The notes: generated by a model not told the origin, from the letters alone. Positions 36,607 through 46,228 are shown, counted from the first letter of the stretch. The stretch is 64,000 nucleotides of DNA from Paracoccus aerius (GCF_014656455.1 NZ_BNCL01000018.1:1-64000), one strand, 5' to 3'. Program-made: numbers and translations.

Positions 36607-36752
36607 TCAGTAGAATATCCGGGCTGCCGGTCAGGCAAACGAGAATACCTCGCGGCGGCCCGTGACACCTTGCATAAGCGGCGTGTTGGTTACCCATAAG
36701 ATCACAAGCGCGGTCTGCAATGCGATCCGCGGCTCCCCATCAGAGACTGACA

Positions 36753-38000
36753 ATGACGCGCGACCCGAAAGACCTTCTTCTGCGCCTGTTCCGTGCGGCA
36801 GTGGACAGCGCCGATCCGGGCAAGACGGTGGCGCGTCATCTGCCGGAACGCCCCAGCGGCCGGGTGGTCGTGGTGGGGGCCGGCAAATCCGCCGCTGCCA
36901 TGGCTCGCGCGGTCGAAGCCGAATGGCCCGACGTAACCGGCGTGGTCGTCACCCGCTATGGCCACGCTGTCCCAACCCGAAGTATTGAGGTAATCGAGGC
37001 TTCCCATCCCGTTCCCGACCAGGCGGGAGCCAATGCAGCGCAGCGCATTCTGGCGGCTGTGCGCGGGCTTGGCCCCGACGATCTGGTGCTGGCGCTGATC
37101 TCGGGCGGGGGATCAGCGCTGATGACGGCGCCTAGGCCAGGCCTGACGCTGGACGACAAGATGCAGGTGAACCGGCTGCTGCTGGCTTCTGGGCCACCAA
37201 TCGGGGTGATGAACCGGGTGCGGCGCAGGCTGTCGGCAGTCAAGGGCGGGCGCTTAGCCATTGCGGCAGCACCGGCACGAGTAGTGACGCTGGCGATCTC
37301 CGACGTGCCGGGCGACGATCCCCTGGCCATCGCCTCAGGACCGACGGTTCACGATCCCGACGCGACGGCGGACCTATCTGATATCGTAAGAATGCTCGGC
37401 CCTGCCCTGCCCGAGGCCGCCCGACGCCTGCTGATGATGCCACCTGATCCCTTGCCGCCGTTCACGGCGGACTATCGCCTGATCTCCACCCCGCTTATTG
37501 CCCTTGAGGCCGCCGCAAGGATGGCCCGTGCCGAAGGGATTACACCCCTGATCCTGGGTGATGCCATCGAAGGCGAGGCAAGTACTGCCGGTCAGGTCAT
37601 GGCGGGCATCGCCCGCAGCGCGGCCCTGCACGGGCTGCCGGTCAAGGGCCCGGCAGTGCTGCTGTCGGGCGGCGAGACCACCGTAACTCTTGGCAGAGCC
37701 AAGCCGGGCAAGGGCGGGAGGAACACCGAATTCCTGCTCGCGCTCGCGATAGCATTGGACGGCTGTCCTGGCATACATGCGTTGGCCGGTGACACTGATG
37801 GCATTGATGGCAGCGAAGATGCAGCAGGTGCGGTCATCTCTCCCGACACGCTGGCCCGTGCCCGGGCGGAGGGACTGGAGCCGCGTGCCGTGTTGGAGGC
37901 GCATGACAGCTACAGCCTGTTTGACCGGATCGGCGATCTGGTCAAGACCGGGCCGACCCTGACCAACGTCAACGACTTTCGGGCCGTGCTGATCCGATGA
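36753..38000 (+). CDS. Glycerate 2-kinase (MOFRL family), copy 1
   Basis: A 415-residue glycerate 2-kinase of the GckA/TtuD type, making 2-phosphoglycerate from D-glycerate and ATP. The N-terminal domain has VVVVGAGKSAAAMARAVE, ASHPVPDQAG, LALISGGGSALM and RVRRRLSAVKGGRLA. The C-terminal MOFRL domain has LLSGGETTVTLG, GRNTEFLLALAIAL, GDTDGIDGSEDAAGA and a final TLTNVNDFRAVL. Start 36753 (MTRDPKDLLLRL) is taken over an in-frame ATG 33 bases upstream. It follows the BKACE gene after 147 bases on the same strand, so it could process glycerate or hydroxypyruvate formed by this cluster. A second, diverged copy belongs to the serine cycle at 50.5 kb. Confidence 0.88.
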   Translation: MTRDPKDLLLRLFRAAVDSADPGKTVARHLPERPSGRVVVVGAGKSAAAMARAVEAEWPDVTGVVVTRYGHAVPTRSIEVIEASHPVPDQAGANAAQRILAAVRGLGPDDLVLALISGGGSALMTAPRPGLTLDDKMQVNRLLLASGPPIGVMNRVRRRLSAVKGGRLAIAAAPARVVTLAISDVPGDDPLAIASGPTVHDPDATADLSDIVRMLGPALPEAARRLLMMPPDPLPPFTADYRLISTPLIALEAAARMARAEGITPLILGDAIEGEASTAGQVMAGIARSAALHGLPVKGPAVLLSGGETTVTLGRAKPGKGGRNTEFLLALAIALDGCPGIHALAGDTDGIDGSEDAAGAVISPDTLARARAEGLEPRAVLEAHDSYSLFDRIGDLVKTGPTLTNVNDFRAVLIR

Positions 38001-38364
38001 TCAGCCGTTACTGCGGATGTGTTCTTTGCACTTTCTGGCAAACCAACCGTTTTAACCGCACAATGCCCTGAGATTAAAATTTAAAGCCACGCCTATCAGG
38101 CTTAATGTCGGTCATGTCCGCCGCACGCAGCCACTCGGCATCTAACGGGTGTATGGAATATTAGTTAAGCGCCGAGCATTTCCGATTAACTTGAAGTGAT
38201 CCTTCCATTTCATTCAGCTTTTTAGCGACTCCGACAAGAGCATTTGTTCGAACCTCTCGTCGCGACCGAAGAGGCGCTGAGCAATGGCTTCTCCTTGTTG
38301 ATCCACAACATCGGCATTGCGCCTCATGATTTCAAAAAAATTTCCGCATTCCTATTCTGGCAGT
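38001..38364. other. Intergenic stretch between convergent genes
   Basis: About 360 AT-richer bases separate the glycerate kinase from the RuBisCO-like gene. From about 38244 a plus-strand frame (FEPLVATEEALSNGFSLLIH and onward) reads like protein for ~45 codons, then runs antisense into the RuBisCO-like gene. It may be the remnant of a lost gene. I cannot name it, and no terminator was clear. Confidence 0.3.
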
Positions 38365-39609
38365 TCATTTCCCCCACTTCGCCAACGATGCCGCAAGGTC
38401 CGGATGATTTGCGGCGGCTTGTTGAAGACTTTCGCCATCGGCTGCCGCCTGCCAAGCCCGGCGGATCGCCCGCACTCCTGCTGCTGCACCGTTGGGATGA
38501 CCGTGGATACCGCCTCCTCCCAGATACATCAGGTCCAGCGTTCCGCCTGTACGCTGATAGGTGTCGACTGCCTGCCCGCCCCATTGTCCTGAGCAAACTA
38601 CTGGAAGCGGGCGATCGGCATCCGAAAAGATGGGTGTCATCACATCGTGGAAAGATTTTACGAAGCTCTCATCCGGCTCCCAGTATTTTGCCTGCATTCC
38701 GTTGATCTGGAACTGATCGACACCCAGCAAGCGCCATATCTTCTGATAGGCACGGAATTCCATCCCCAAGGCCGGGTGGCGGGTCAGGATGTCCCATCCG
38801 TTCCGGTGCGCATGCAGGCACAAGACAGACCGCTTGCGCAGAAATGCCATGCCGCCATGCCCGATGGAGTTGATGTTGACCACTGCGGCATTGCCGCCTC
38901 GAGTCGCGACGTAGTCATGGTCGCGCATCATCCGGTCAGGATCTGCCGAGGATATGCCGAAGGCATACATCACCCGCTTGCCGGTCCGGTCGGCGTGACG
39001 CTCGATCACCGGCATGATCGCATCGACGCGCGCGGCCAGCGGCGAATAGCCCGGCGACATCAGCTTTTCATCGTCTTTGATAAAATCCACGCCTGCCTCG
39101 CACAGAGTCTGGACAACCTCGGCCGTGTCCTCGGGCGAGAGGCCAAGCGAGGGCTTGATGATCGACGCGATCATCGGCCCTTCCGGCACGCCCATCAGAC
39201 GGCGGGAACCGGCGATACCGAATTGCGGGCCGGGATGGCAGGCGAAGGCAGACGGGAGGTCGAGATCCATGACCCGCACCGCAGTCAGCCCGCGGATGGC
39301 ATAAACGCCGCCCACGGTGATGGTCGTCAGAGCAGCGAGATCGGTGCCAATAGCGTCTAGTGGCCAAGCGATCGTGACATCAGCGCGGTGGAAAGGTCCG
39401 GACGCATCGGTCGGGAATCCAGGGTGATCTGCATCAGGAAGCGGGACAATGCTTTCAACACGGGCGGCATAACGAGCCTTCAGCGCCTCCGTCTCACCGG
39501 GCAATTCGGTAAAGGTGCCGGTGGACTGGTCGGCGGCGATCTTCTGCGCCATCGCTTCAATGCTGCCCAGTGTCTCGATACGATAGGTGACGCGGATTTG
39601 GTGTGTCAT
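38365..39609 (-). CDS. RuBisCO-like protein, 3-oxoisoapionate-4-phosphate-acting (OiaX or OiaT)
   Basis: A 414-residue form IV RuBisCO-like protein. The carbamylation/Mg site is intact (GVDFIKDDE: Lys178, Asp180, Glu181), as is the catalytic-base region IIKPSLGLS (Lys152). The second Lys of the RuBisCO KPK motif is Ser154, so it is not a CO2-fixing enzyme. Its partners point to D-apiose catabolism, where two RuBisCO-like enzymes are known. OiaX decarboxylates 3-oxoisoapionate 4-phosphate to L-erythrulose 1-phosphate; OiaT makes 3-phosphoglycerate plus glycolate. No erythrulose-phosphate isomerase genes are in the window, which leans toward OiaT, but homology alone must decide. It is translationally coupled to the kinase gene (4-base overlap). 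Confidence 0.85.
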   Translation of the reverse strand: MTHQIRVTYRIETLGSIEAMAQKIAADQSTGTFTELPGETEALKARYAARVESIVPLPDADHPGFPTDASGPFHRADVTIAWPLDAIGTDLAALTTITVGGVYAIRGLTAVRVMDLDLPSAFACHPGPQFGIAGSRRLMGVPEGPMIASIIKPSLGLSPEDTAEVVQTLCEAGVDFIKDDEKLMSPGYSPLAARVDAIMPVIERHADRTGKRVMYAFGISSADPDRMMRDHDYVATRGGNAAVVNINSIGHGGMAFLRKRSVLCLHAHRNGWDILTRHPALGMEFRAYQKIWRLLGVDQFQINGMQAKYWEPDESFVKSFHDVMTPIFSDADRPLPVVCSGQWGGQAVDTYQRTGGTLDLMYLGGGGIHGHPNGAAAGVRAIRRAWQAAADGESLQQAAANHPDLAASLAKWGK

Positions 39610-40961
39610 GTTGCCTCCCGTGATCCGCCGCCGTCGCGGATCCAGCCAAAATAATCCTCAGACCCCATCTGTCCGCCTTTCAGGGCGATTTCCAGCCCGT
39701 CATGGGCGCCATCGCCAAAGGCCCGGCACAGAGCAGCGCCGGGAATTGTCGGTGCTAGGGCGGTTAGCGCCGACAGGCCCAACTGGCGCATCCCGTGCCC
39801 CGAGGTATCCCCGCCCGAGATCACTGCCCGCCTGATTCCTGTAGCGCGCAACGTGGCGTCCAGGATGCGGCCTAAAGATTCCCCAATGCGGCGATTGGCC
39901 GTGCCTGCCTCCATGCCGCTGCGGGCCAGGGCCGCGCGGAAGGCTTCGACCTGCTGGCCTTCGCCAGCAGCGGAATGAACCAGGGGGCTTTGACCCGCCT
40001 CTGCTGCGGCAATGGCGGCTTGAGTCAGGCGGGTCTCCTCGGCCGTCTGGTCGGCATCGCTGCAGGTGACGGCACGTGCATCGAAGGGCAGCAGCGCAAA
40101 GCCGTTCCGCCCGGCCCAGTCCAATTGCCGCGCCGTAGTTGGCGAGACCGAGCCGGACATCGCCACGATCCGGTCAGCGCGCGATACAGGGCCTGGCGGA
40201 TCGACGCGGGGGATCATGCCGCTGTCCTGCCAATGCCTGACCAGGGCATATTCAACGCCTTGGCTGCCCGCGACAAAGCCAAGGTCGGCGCGATTTTCCC
40301 AGAGCAGGCGGCCTGCTGCGGTTTCGCTGACGGGATCCATGCTATCGATGGACAAGATGCCCGCGCCCGATGCCAAGGCATCCTGCAGTGCCCGCGGATC
40401 GGCAAGCCCCTCCAGGTCGATCAGCGCCGAGGGCAGGTCCGTCTGCGCCGCCAGGTGCCGAAGCAGGTCGGCCTCGAGCATGGGCGTCACCGGATGGCGT
40501 GACATGACCGGGTGGCGGTCCAAGCGGAACACGCCGTCCAGCGTGCCCGCGAACAGGTGGCCGAATGCCTGATACCGCCGCATCTGCGGCGCGGCGGTCA
40601 GCAGGGGGACCGCCTTCGCGGACCGCACCTGCAGGCCCAACTCGATAGCGGCACCAATGGATCCGGACACAGGCGATGAGTCAAACGTCGAGCAGATCTT
40701 GTAATGCAGGATAGGCGCCCGCAGCCTGTCCAGCCAGCCGAACAGCGCAGGCAGGTTCTGCACCATCCAGGCTGGATCATGGCTACGCGCTGTGGTGGCA
40801 ATCCCCACTCCCCGGCAGTCCGCGAACCGCGCCGCCAGCTCGGGCGAGGGAATGTCGGTGAACAGGACCGAAGGTAGTCCCGCGAAGTGCAGCACCTCCA
40901 TCACCGCCGCCGATCCGGTGAAGTCGTCGCCCAACCATGTGACCCACGGCGCCTCAGCCAT
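39606..40961 (-). CDS. oiaK: Four-carbon acid sugar kinase family (DUF1537), probable 3-oxoisoapionate kinase
   Basis: A 451-residue DUF1537-family kinase. It has the conserved N-terminal LGDDFTGSAAVMEVL (residues 10-24), LHYKICSTFDSSP, a central SGSVSPTTARQLDWA and the C-terminal nucleotide-binding VISGGDTSGHGMRQLG. The family phosphorylates C4-C5 acid sugars. Next to a RuBisCO-like gene and apnO it should phosphorylate 3-oxoisoapionate at C4. Start 40961 has GAGGAGGG upstream and removes ~59 residues of non-homologous extension. It reads away from apnO across an 87-base divergent promoter region and is followed, with overlap, by the RuBisCO-like gene. Confidence 0.85.
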   Translation of the reverse strand: MAEAPWVTWLGDDFTGSAAVMEVLHFAGLPSVLFTDIPSPELAARFADCRGVGIATTARSHDPAWMVQNLPALFGWLDRLRAPILHYKICSTFDSSPVSGSIGAAIELGLQVRSAKAVPLLTAAPQMRRYQAFGHLFAGTLDGVFRLDRHPVMSRHPVTPMLEADLLRHLAAQTDLPSALIDLEGLADPRALQDALASGAGILSIDSMDPVSETAAGRLLWENRADLGFVAGSQGVEYALVRHWQDSGMIPRVDPPGPVSRADRIVAMSGSVSPTTARQLDWAGRNGFALLPFDARAVTCSDADQTAEETRLTQAAIAAAEAGQSPLVHSAAGEGQQVEAFRAALARSGMEAGTANRRIGESLGRILDATLRATGIRRAVISGGDTSGHGMRQLGLSALTALAPTIPGAALCRAFGDGAHDGLEIALKGGQMGSEDYFGWIRDGGGSREAT

Positions 40962-40997
40962 TGCACCCTCCTCTTGACAGCGTTCGTCCGTTATTAT

Positions 40998-41033
40998 CTC
41001 ATCATACCAGTTAAGCAAGGATCGATTCCTTGC
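40998..41033. promoter_or_regulatory. Candidate operator 1 of the apiose island
   Basis: CTCATCATACCAGTT (40998-41012) followed by GGAT and CGATTCC is shared, with small gaps, with the sequence before the binding-protein gene at 41898. On the other strand it reads AACTGGTATGATGAG, containing the GGTAT core of NanR-type operators. Overlapping its right end is a perfect 7-bp inverted repeat (GCAAGGA at 41015-41021, TCCTTGC at 41027-41033). It lies between oiaK and apnO and so could control both directions. Confidence 0.6.
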
Positions 41034-41048
41034 GAGGAGGAGAACGAG

Positions 41049-41879
41049 ATGACGAAGGTTGCCCTGTTCGGGGCGGGCGGCAAGATGGGCGTGCGCCTGT
41101 CGACGAACCTGGCCAAGACCGATTTCAACGTGGCCCATGTCGAGGTCAGCGATGTCGGCCGTGAGCGGCTGAAGTCTGAACTGAGCTTCGATACCGTCGA
41201 TGCCGGTACCGCCCTAGCCGGGGCCGAGGTGGTGATCCTGGCGGTTCCCGATACCGTGATTCGCAAGGTTGCCGCATCCGTGGTGCCGCAGGTCGCGCCC
41301 GGCACGATGATTGTGATACTGGATGCCGCAGCACCTTTTGCGGGCCATCTGCCGGACCGTGCTGATATCACTTATTTCGTCACCCATCCCTGCCATCCGC
41401 CGATCTTCAACGACGAGGATACGCCGGAAGGCCGCGCCGATCACTTTGGCGGCGTTGCAGCGAAGCAAGGTGTGGTTAATGCCCTGATGCAGGGCCCGCG
41501 CGAGCACTACGAGTTGGGCGACCGCATCGCGCGCGCCATCTATGCCCCCGTGGCCCGCAGCTATGAGGTGACTGTCAAGCAGATGGCCATGCTGGAACCG
41601 GGCCTGTCAGAGACCGTTTGCGCCTCGCTTCTGATGGTCATGCGCGAGGCCATGGACGAGGTCGTGGCCCGCAGCGGCGTCAGCAAGGAATGCGCCCGCG
41701 ACTTCCTGCTGGGGCACATGAACATCCTGGGCGCGGTGATCTTTGAGGAACGGCAGGGCCAGTTCTCGGATGCTTGCAACAAGGCTATCGAGTTTGGCAT
41801 CCCCATGCTGATGCGCGACGACTGGAAGAAGGTACTGGAATGGGACGAAGTCGCCGCCAGCATCGAAAGGATCACCTGA
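41049..41879 (+). CDS. apnO: D-apionate oxidoisomerase
   Basis: A 276-residue NAD-dependent enzyme. The N-terminal Rossmann domain (VALFGAGGKMGVRLS, then VILAVPDTVIRKVA) is followed by a helical 6-phosphogluconate-dehydrogenase-like C-terminal domain (VKQMAMLEPGLSETVCASL, with FLLGHMNILGAVIFE). YFVTHPCHPPIF in the middle is distinctive. This build matches ApnO of the D-apiose pathway, which oxidises and rearranges D-apionate to 3-oxoisoapionate. The neighbours encode the steps before (ApsD, ApnL) and after (OiaK, RuBisCO-like). AGGAGGAG precedes the ATG at 41049. It is a single-gene unit or the head of the transporter operon; the second operator copy lies between them. Confidence 0.85.
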   Translation: MTKVALFGAGGKMGVRLSTNLAKTDFNVAHVEVSDVGRERLKSELSFDTVDAGTALAGAEVVILAVPDTVIRKVAASVVPQVAPGTMIVILDAAAPFAGHLPDRADITYFVTHPCHPPIFNDEDTPEGRADHFGGVAAKQGVVNALMQGPREHYELGDRIARAIYAPVARSYEVTVKQMAMLEPGLSETVCASLLMVMREAMDEVVARSGVSKECARDFLLGHMNILGAVIFEERQGQFSDACNKAIEFGIPMLMRDDWKKVLEWDEVAASIERIT

Positions 41880-41897
41880 CAAACCCGAAGTCGTGAC

Positions 41898-41929
41898 CTC
41901 GTCATACCTGTTGACAGGATGGCGATTCC
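41898..41929. promoter_or_regulatory. Candidate operator 2 of the apiose island
   Basis: CTCGTCATACCTGTT (41898-41912), then GACAGGAT and GCGATTCC, repeats the motif found 900 bases upstream between oiaK and apnO. It contains a near palindrome, ACCTGT-TG-ACAGGA. It lies about 65 bases before the transporter operon start and is a likely site for the NanR-like regulator at the end of that operon. Confidence 0.6.
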
Positions 41930-41976
41930 CCAGCAGCTTGAAACGGTCAGAGAGGAACCGGCAGCAGTCCGGCTGA

Positions 41977-42936
<960 letters not shown>

Positions 42937-42992
42937 TCCAGATCGGCCCGGCACCTGCGCCGGGCCGCCTTCCCATACCCTCGGAGTCCCGC

Positions 42993-43634
42993 ATGATGCG
43001 CGCGATGACCGCGATCCTTGGCCTGTCCCTGGGCCTGATGGAGCTTGGCGCCTGTAAGATCGTTCCAAATCCCGAACCCGGCAGCGAAAGCGCGGCCTCC
43101 CAGACGGACGATGACCGGATGGCCGCAAAGGCGGGCGAGATCTATGCCGCCCAGTTGGTCCCCTATGTTGCCCAGAAGGCCATCGAACTGCCCACGCTGA
43201 CAGGCGCCCTGCAGGGCGGCTTTGACGCGGCAGGCCAAGCCCATGGCGTGCGTCCCCAAGCCGAGGGCAGCCCGTGGAACTTCCTGCTCAAGGGCCAGGG
43301 CACCGTGATCGAAGCCAATCGTGAATCCCGCGCAGCCACCATGGCGCTGGACACGACCGGCGACAACCAGGCCGACGTGACGATCCAGCTTGGCCCCGTC
43401 ATCAAGGGCACCGCCCTGCGCGATGCGGCGGACTTCATCGTCTTCACCGATTACCGCGACCAGATCGAATTTGCGAAGCTGGCCCGCGCGCTGAACGACC
43501 GCGCGCATGGGGCGGTCAAGCTGCCCGAGGGCGACCTGACCGGCAAGACCTTTCGCTTCGAAGGCGCGGCCACCCTGCGCACCGCCACCGATCCGATCCT
43601 GGTCGTGCCGACCCTGCTGGAAGCCGCGCCATGA
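42993..43634 (+). CDS. DUF2291 periplasmic lipoprotein
   Basis: A 213-residue DUF2291-family protein. A short hydrophobic leader ends at a lipobox-like LGAC, followed by a soluble domain with KAGEIYAAQLVPYVAQKA, RESRAATMALDTTGDNQADV, VIKGTALRDAADFIVFTDYRDQIEFA and the terminal FRFEGAATLRT. Such genes recur inside RbsB-type sugar ABC operons, but their role is not established; an accessory to the binding protein is the usual guess. Start 42993 has GGAG upstream. Its stop overlaps the ATPase ATG by 4 bases. Confidence 0.82.
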   Translation: MMRAMTAILGLSLGLMELGACKIVPNPEPGSESAASQTDDDRMAAKAGEIYAAQLVPYVAQKAIELPTLTGALQGGFDAAGQAHGVRPQAEGSPWNFLLKGQGTVIEANRESRAATMALDTTGDNQADVTIQLGPVIKGTALRDAADFIVFTDYRDQIEFAKLARALNDRAHGAVKLPEGDLTGKTFRFEGAATLRTATDPILVVPTLLEAAP

Positions 43635-45169
43635 CCCATGAGATCGGGTTGCAGATCCGGGGCGGCACCAAGGTCTATCCCGGCACCCGCGCGTTGAAGG
43701 GGGTCGATTTCGACCTCCGCATGGGCGCGGTCAACGTGCTGGTCGGCGAAAACGGTGCCGGCAAGTCCACGATGATGAAGGTCATTGCCGGGGTCGAGCA
43801 ACTGACCGAGGGCCAGATCCTCATGGACGGCCAGCCCGTCCATTTGGGCGGCACCGACGACGCCCGCCGCCACGGCATCGGCATCGTGTTCCAGGAACTC
43901 AACATGTTCCCGAACATGACGGTCGCCGAGAACATCTTCATCAACCGCGAGATCACCCGCGGCCGCATCGACATCGACACCGCCGCGCAGCGCGAGGCGA
44001 CGCGCGGGTTGATGCGGCGGCTTGAACACGACATCGACCCCGACACGTTGGTGGGCGACCTGCGCGTCGGGCAGCAGCAGATCATCGAGATCGCCAAGAG
44101 CCTGGCGCAGGACGCGCGGATCCTGATCCTGGACGAGCCGACCAGTGCGCTTTCCGCCGCGGAGGTGGAGATCCTGTTCCGCGTCATCGCTGACCTGAAG
44201 AAGCAGGGCGTGGGGATCGTCTACATCTCGCACCGGCTGGAGGAACTGATCCGCATCGGCGACTACATCACCGTGCTGCGCGACGGCGCGATCACGGGCG
44301 CGCGGTCGATGGAGGGCGTCGACGTGGGCTGGATCGTCCGCGCCATGATCGGCGAAGCGTCCAAGGACTTTGCCAAGGAGATCGACCACCCTTACGGCGC
44401 CGAGGTCTTCCATGCCGAGGACGTGACCCTGCCCCGTCCCGGCGGCGGCATGGCCGTCGATCATGTCAGCATGTCCCTGCGCGCAGGAGAGATCCTGGGA
44501 GTCTATGGCTTGATGGGCGCCGGTCGCAGCGAGTTCCTGGAATGCGTGATCGGCCGCCATCCCCATGCGGGCGGGCGCATGTTTGTGGATGGTAAGCTGC
44601 TGAAGACCCGCACCGTTTCGGGCCGCATCCGGTCTGGGATTGCCCTGATCCCCGAAGATCGCAAGAACGACGGCCTGGTGCAGATCCTGTCGATCCGCGA
44701 GAACATGACGCTTTCGTCGCTTGGTGCGTTTACCACCGGCTTCCACATGAACCTGGGTGCCGAACGCGGCACGGTGCGCGATTTCGTCAAGCGCCTGACG
44801 GTCAAGATCGCTTCGATGGAGAACCCGGTTTCCAGCCTGTCGGGCGGCAACCAGCAGAAGGTCGTCATCGGCAAGGCGCTGATGACCAAGCCCAAGGTGC
44901 TGCTGATGGACGAACCCTCGCGCGGGATCGACATCGGCGCCAAGGCCGAAGTCTTCCGCACCATGCGCAAGCTGGCCGCCGAGGGGCTTGGCATCGTCTT
45001 CGTTACCTCGGACATGGAGGAGCTGATGGCCCTGTCCGACCGCATCATCGTCATGTCGAACGGCCGCGTCACCGGTGAATTCGACCGCAAGGACGCCACC
45101 GAGACCCTTGTCATCGCCGCATCGGCCAAGGGCCACGCCCCCACTCCCGTCAAGGAACCCGCCGCATGA
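43631..45169 (+). CDS. Sugar ABC transporter ATPase (RbsA-type, two ATPase domains)
   Basis: A 512-residue protein with two fused ABC domains, as in RbsA/XylG/MglA. The first has Walker A VGENGAGKSTMMKV, signature LRVGQQQIIEIAKSL and Walker B ILILDEPTSALS. The second has a degenerate P-loop (YGLMGAGRSEFLE), signature SLSGGNQQKVVIGKAL and Walker B VLLMDEPSRGIDIG. This asymmetry is normal for the family. It powers import of the sugar caught by the upstream binding protein. Start and stop both overlap neighbouring genes (ATGA junctions). Confidence 0.95.
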   Translation: MTHEIGLQIRGGTKVYPGTRALKGVDFDLRMGAVNVLVGENGAGKSTMMKVIAGVEQLTEGQILMDGQPVHLGGTDDARRHGIGIVFQELNMFPNMTVAENIFINREITRGRIDIDTAAQREATRGLMRRLEHDIDPDTLVGDLRVGQQQIIEIAKSLAQDARILILDEPTSALSAAEVEILFRVIADLKKQGVGIVYISHRLEELIRIGDYITVLRDGAITGARSMEGVDVGWIVRAMIGEASKDFAKEIDHPYGAEVFHAEDVTLPRPGGGMAVDHVSMSLRAGEILGVYGLMGAGRSEFLECVIGRHPHAGGRMFVDGKLLKTRTVSGRIRSGIALIPEDRKNDGLVQILSIRENMTLSSLGAFTTGFHMNLGAERGTVRDFVKRLTVKIASMENPVSSLSGGNQQKVVIGKALMTKPKVLLMDEPSRGIDIGAKAEVFRTMRKLAAEGLGIVFVTSDMEELMALSDRIIVMSNGRVTGEFDRKDATETLVIAASAKGHAPTPVKEPAA

Positions 45170-46227
45170 CCCATGCCGCCACAACGCCCGCGCCGCAGGC
45201 CGGGTCCGCGAACCTGCTGCTGGTGCTGCTGAAGGCGCGGACCTTCATCGCGCTGATCCTGGTCTTCGCCTTTTTCGCCTTTGCCGCGCCGAATTTCCTG
45301 TCTACGGCGAACATGGTGATCATGTCGAAGCATGTCGCGCTGAACGCCTTTCTGGCGATCGGCATGACCTTCGTGATCATTTCGGGCGGGATCGACCTGT
45401 CGGTCGGCTCCATCGTCGGTCTTTGCGGCATGGTCGCGGGCTGGCTGGTGCTTTACGGCATCGACCTGGGGCTTGGCTGGTCGATCCAGTTCAACACCGT
45501 CGAGATCTGCCTGATCGTGATGGTCGTGGGGGTTCTGATCGGCGCGGTCAACGCCTTCCTGATCACCAAGCTGAACGTCGCGCCCTTCATCGCTACGCTT
45601 GGCACGCTTTATGTCTGCCGGGGCGCGGCGATGCTGTTTTCCGACGGGCGGACCTTCCCGAACCTGAACGGCAACCCCGAATACGGATCCGACACCTTCC
45701 GCCTGATCGGGGCGGGGGACGTGCTGGGACTGCCGATCTCGATCTGGATGCTGATCGTGGTGGCACTGATCGCGGCATATATTGCGCGCCGCACGCCGCT
45801 GGGGCGATACATGTATGCCGTGGGCGGCAACGAACGGGGCGCGGCGCTGTCGGGCGTCAAGGTGAACCGGATCAAGTTCTTCGTCTACATGTTCAGCGGG
45901 CTTTGCGCGGCGCTGGTGGGGCTGATCGTCTCATCCCAGCTGGTTGCCTCGCATCCTGCGACGGGCCAGGCCTTCGAGCTGAACGCGATTGCCGCAGCCG
46001 TCCTTGGCGGCACGTCCATGTCGGGCGGGCGCGGGCGGATCGGCGGCACCATCGTCGGCGCCTTCGTGATCGGCGTGCTGTCGGACGGGCTGGTGATGAT
46101 GGGCGTGTCGTCCTTCTGGCAGACGGTCATCAAAGGGCTTGTCATCATCGCCGCCGTCGTGGTCGATCAGGCGCAACAGAAACTACAGGCCCGCGTCGCA
46201 CTGCAGGCCGAAGCCGCGGGGAAGTAA
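45166..46227 (+). CDS. Sugar ABC transporter permease (RbsC-type)
   Basis: A 353-residue inner-membrane protein with about ten helices of the RbsC/XylH family. Typical segments are LNAFLAIGMTFVIISGGIDLSVGSIVGL, NAFLITKLNVAPFIATLGTL, AVGGNERGAALSGVKVNRIK, which contacts the ATPase, and AVLGGTSMSGGRGRIGGTIVG. It works with the RbsA-type ATPase and the RbsB-like binding protein. The start overlaps the ATPase stop by 4 bases and the stop is 1 base before apsD. Confidence 0.95.
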   Translation: MTHAATTPAPQAGSANLLLVLLKARTFIALILVFAFFAFAAPNFLSTANMVIMSKHVALNAFLAIGMTFVIISGGIDLSVGSIVGLCGMVAGWLVLYGIDLGLGWSIQFNTVEICLIVMVVGVLIGAVNAFLITKLNVAPFIATLGTLYVCRGAAMLFSDGRTFPNLNGNPEYGSDTFRLIGAGDVLGLPISIWMLIVVALIAAYIARRTPLGRYMYAVGGNERGAALSGVKVNRIKFFVYMFSGLCAALVGLIVSSQLVASHPATGQAFELNAIAAAVLGGTSMSGGRGRIGGTIVGAFVIGVLSDGLVMMGVSSFWQTVIKGLVIIAAVVVDQAQQKLQARVALQAEAAGK

Positions 46228-46228
46228 G

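Noticed and set aside
38365..39609. Genuine CO2-fixing RuBisCO large subunit
   Set aside because: Second Lys of the KPK motif is Ser, length is ~60 residues short, and no small subunit, CbbX or phosphoribulokinase is nearby; partners indicate apiose catabolism.
43451..45184. Long minus-strand open frame (577 codons) antisense to the ABC ATPase gene
   Set aside because: Low-complexity His/Asp/Leu composition and no ribosome-binding site; a shadow of the ATPase gene.
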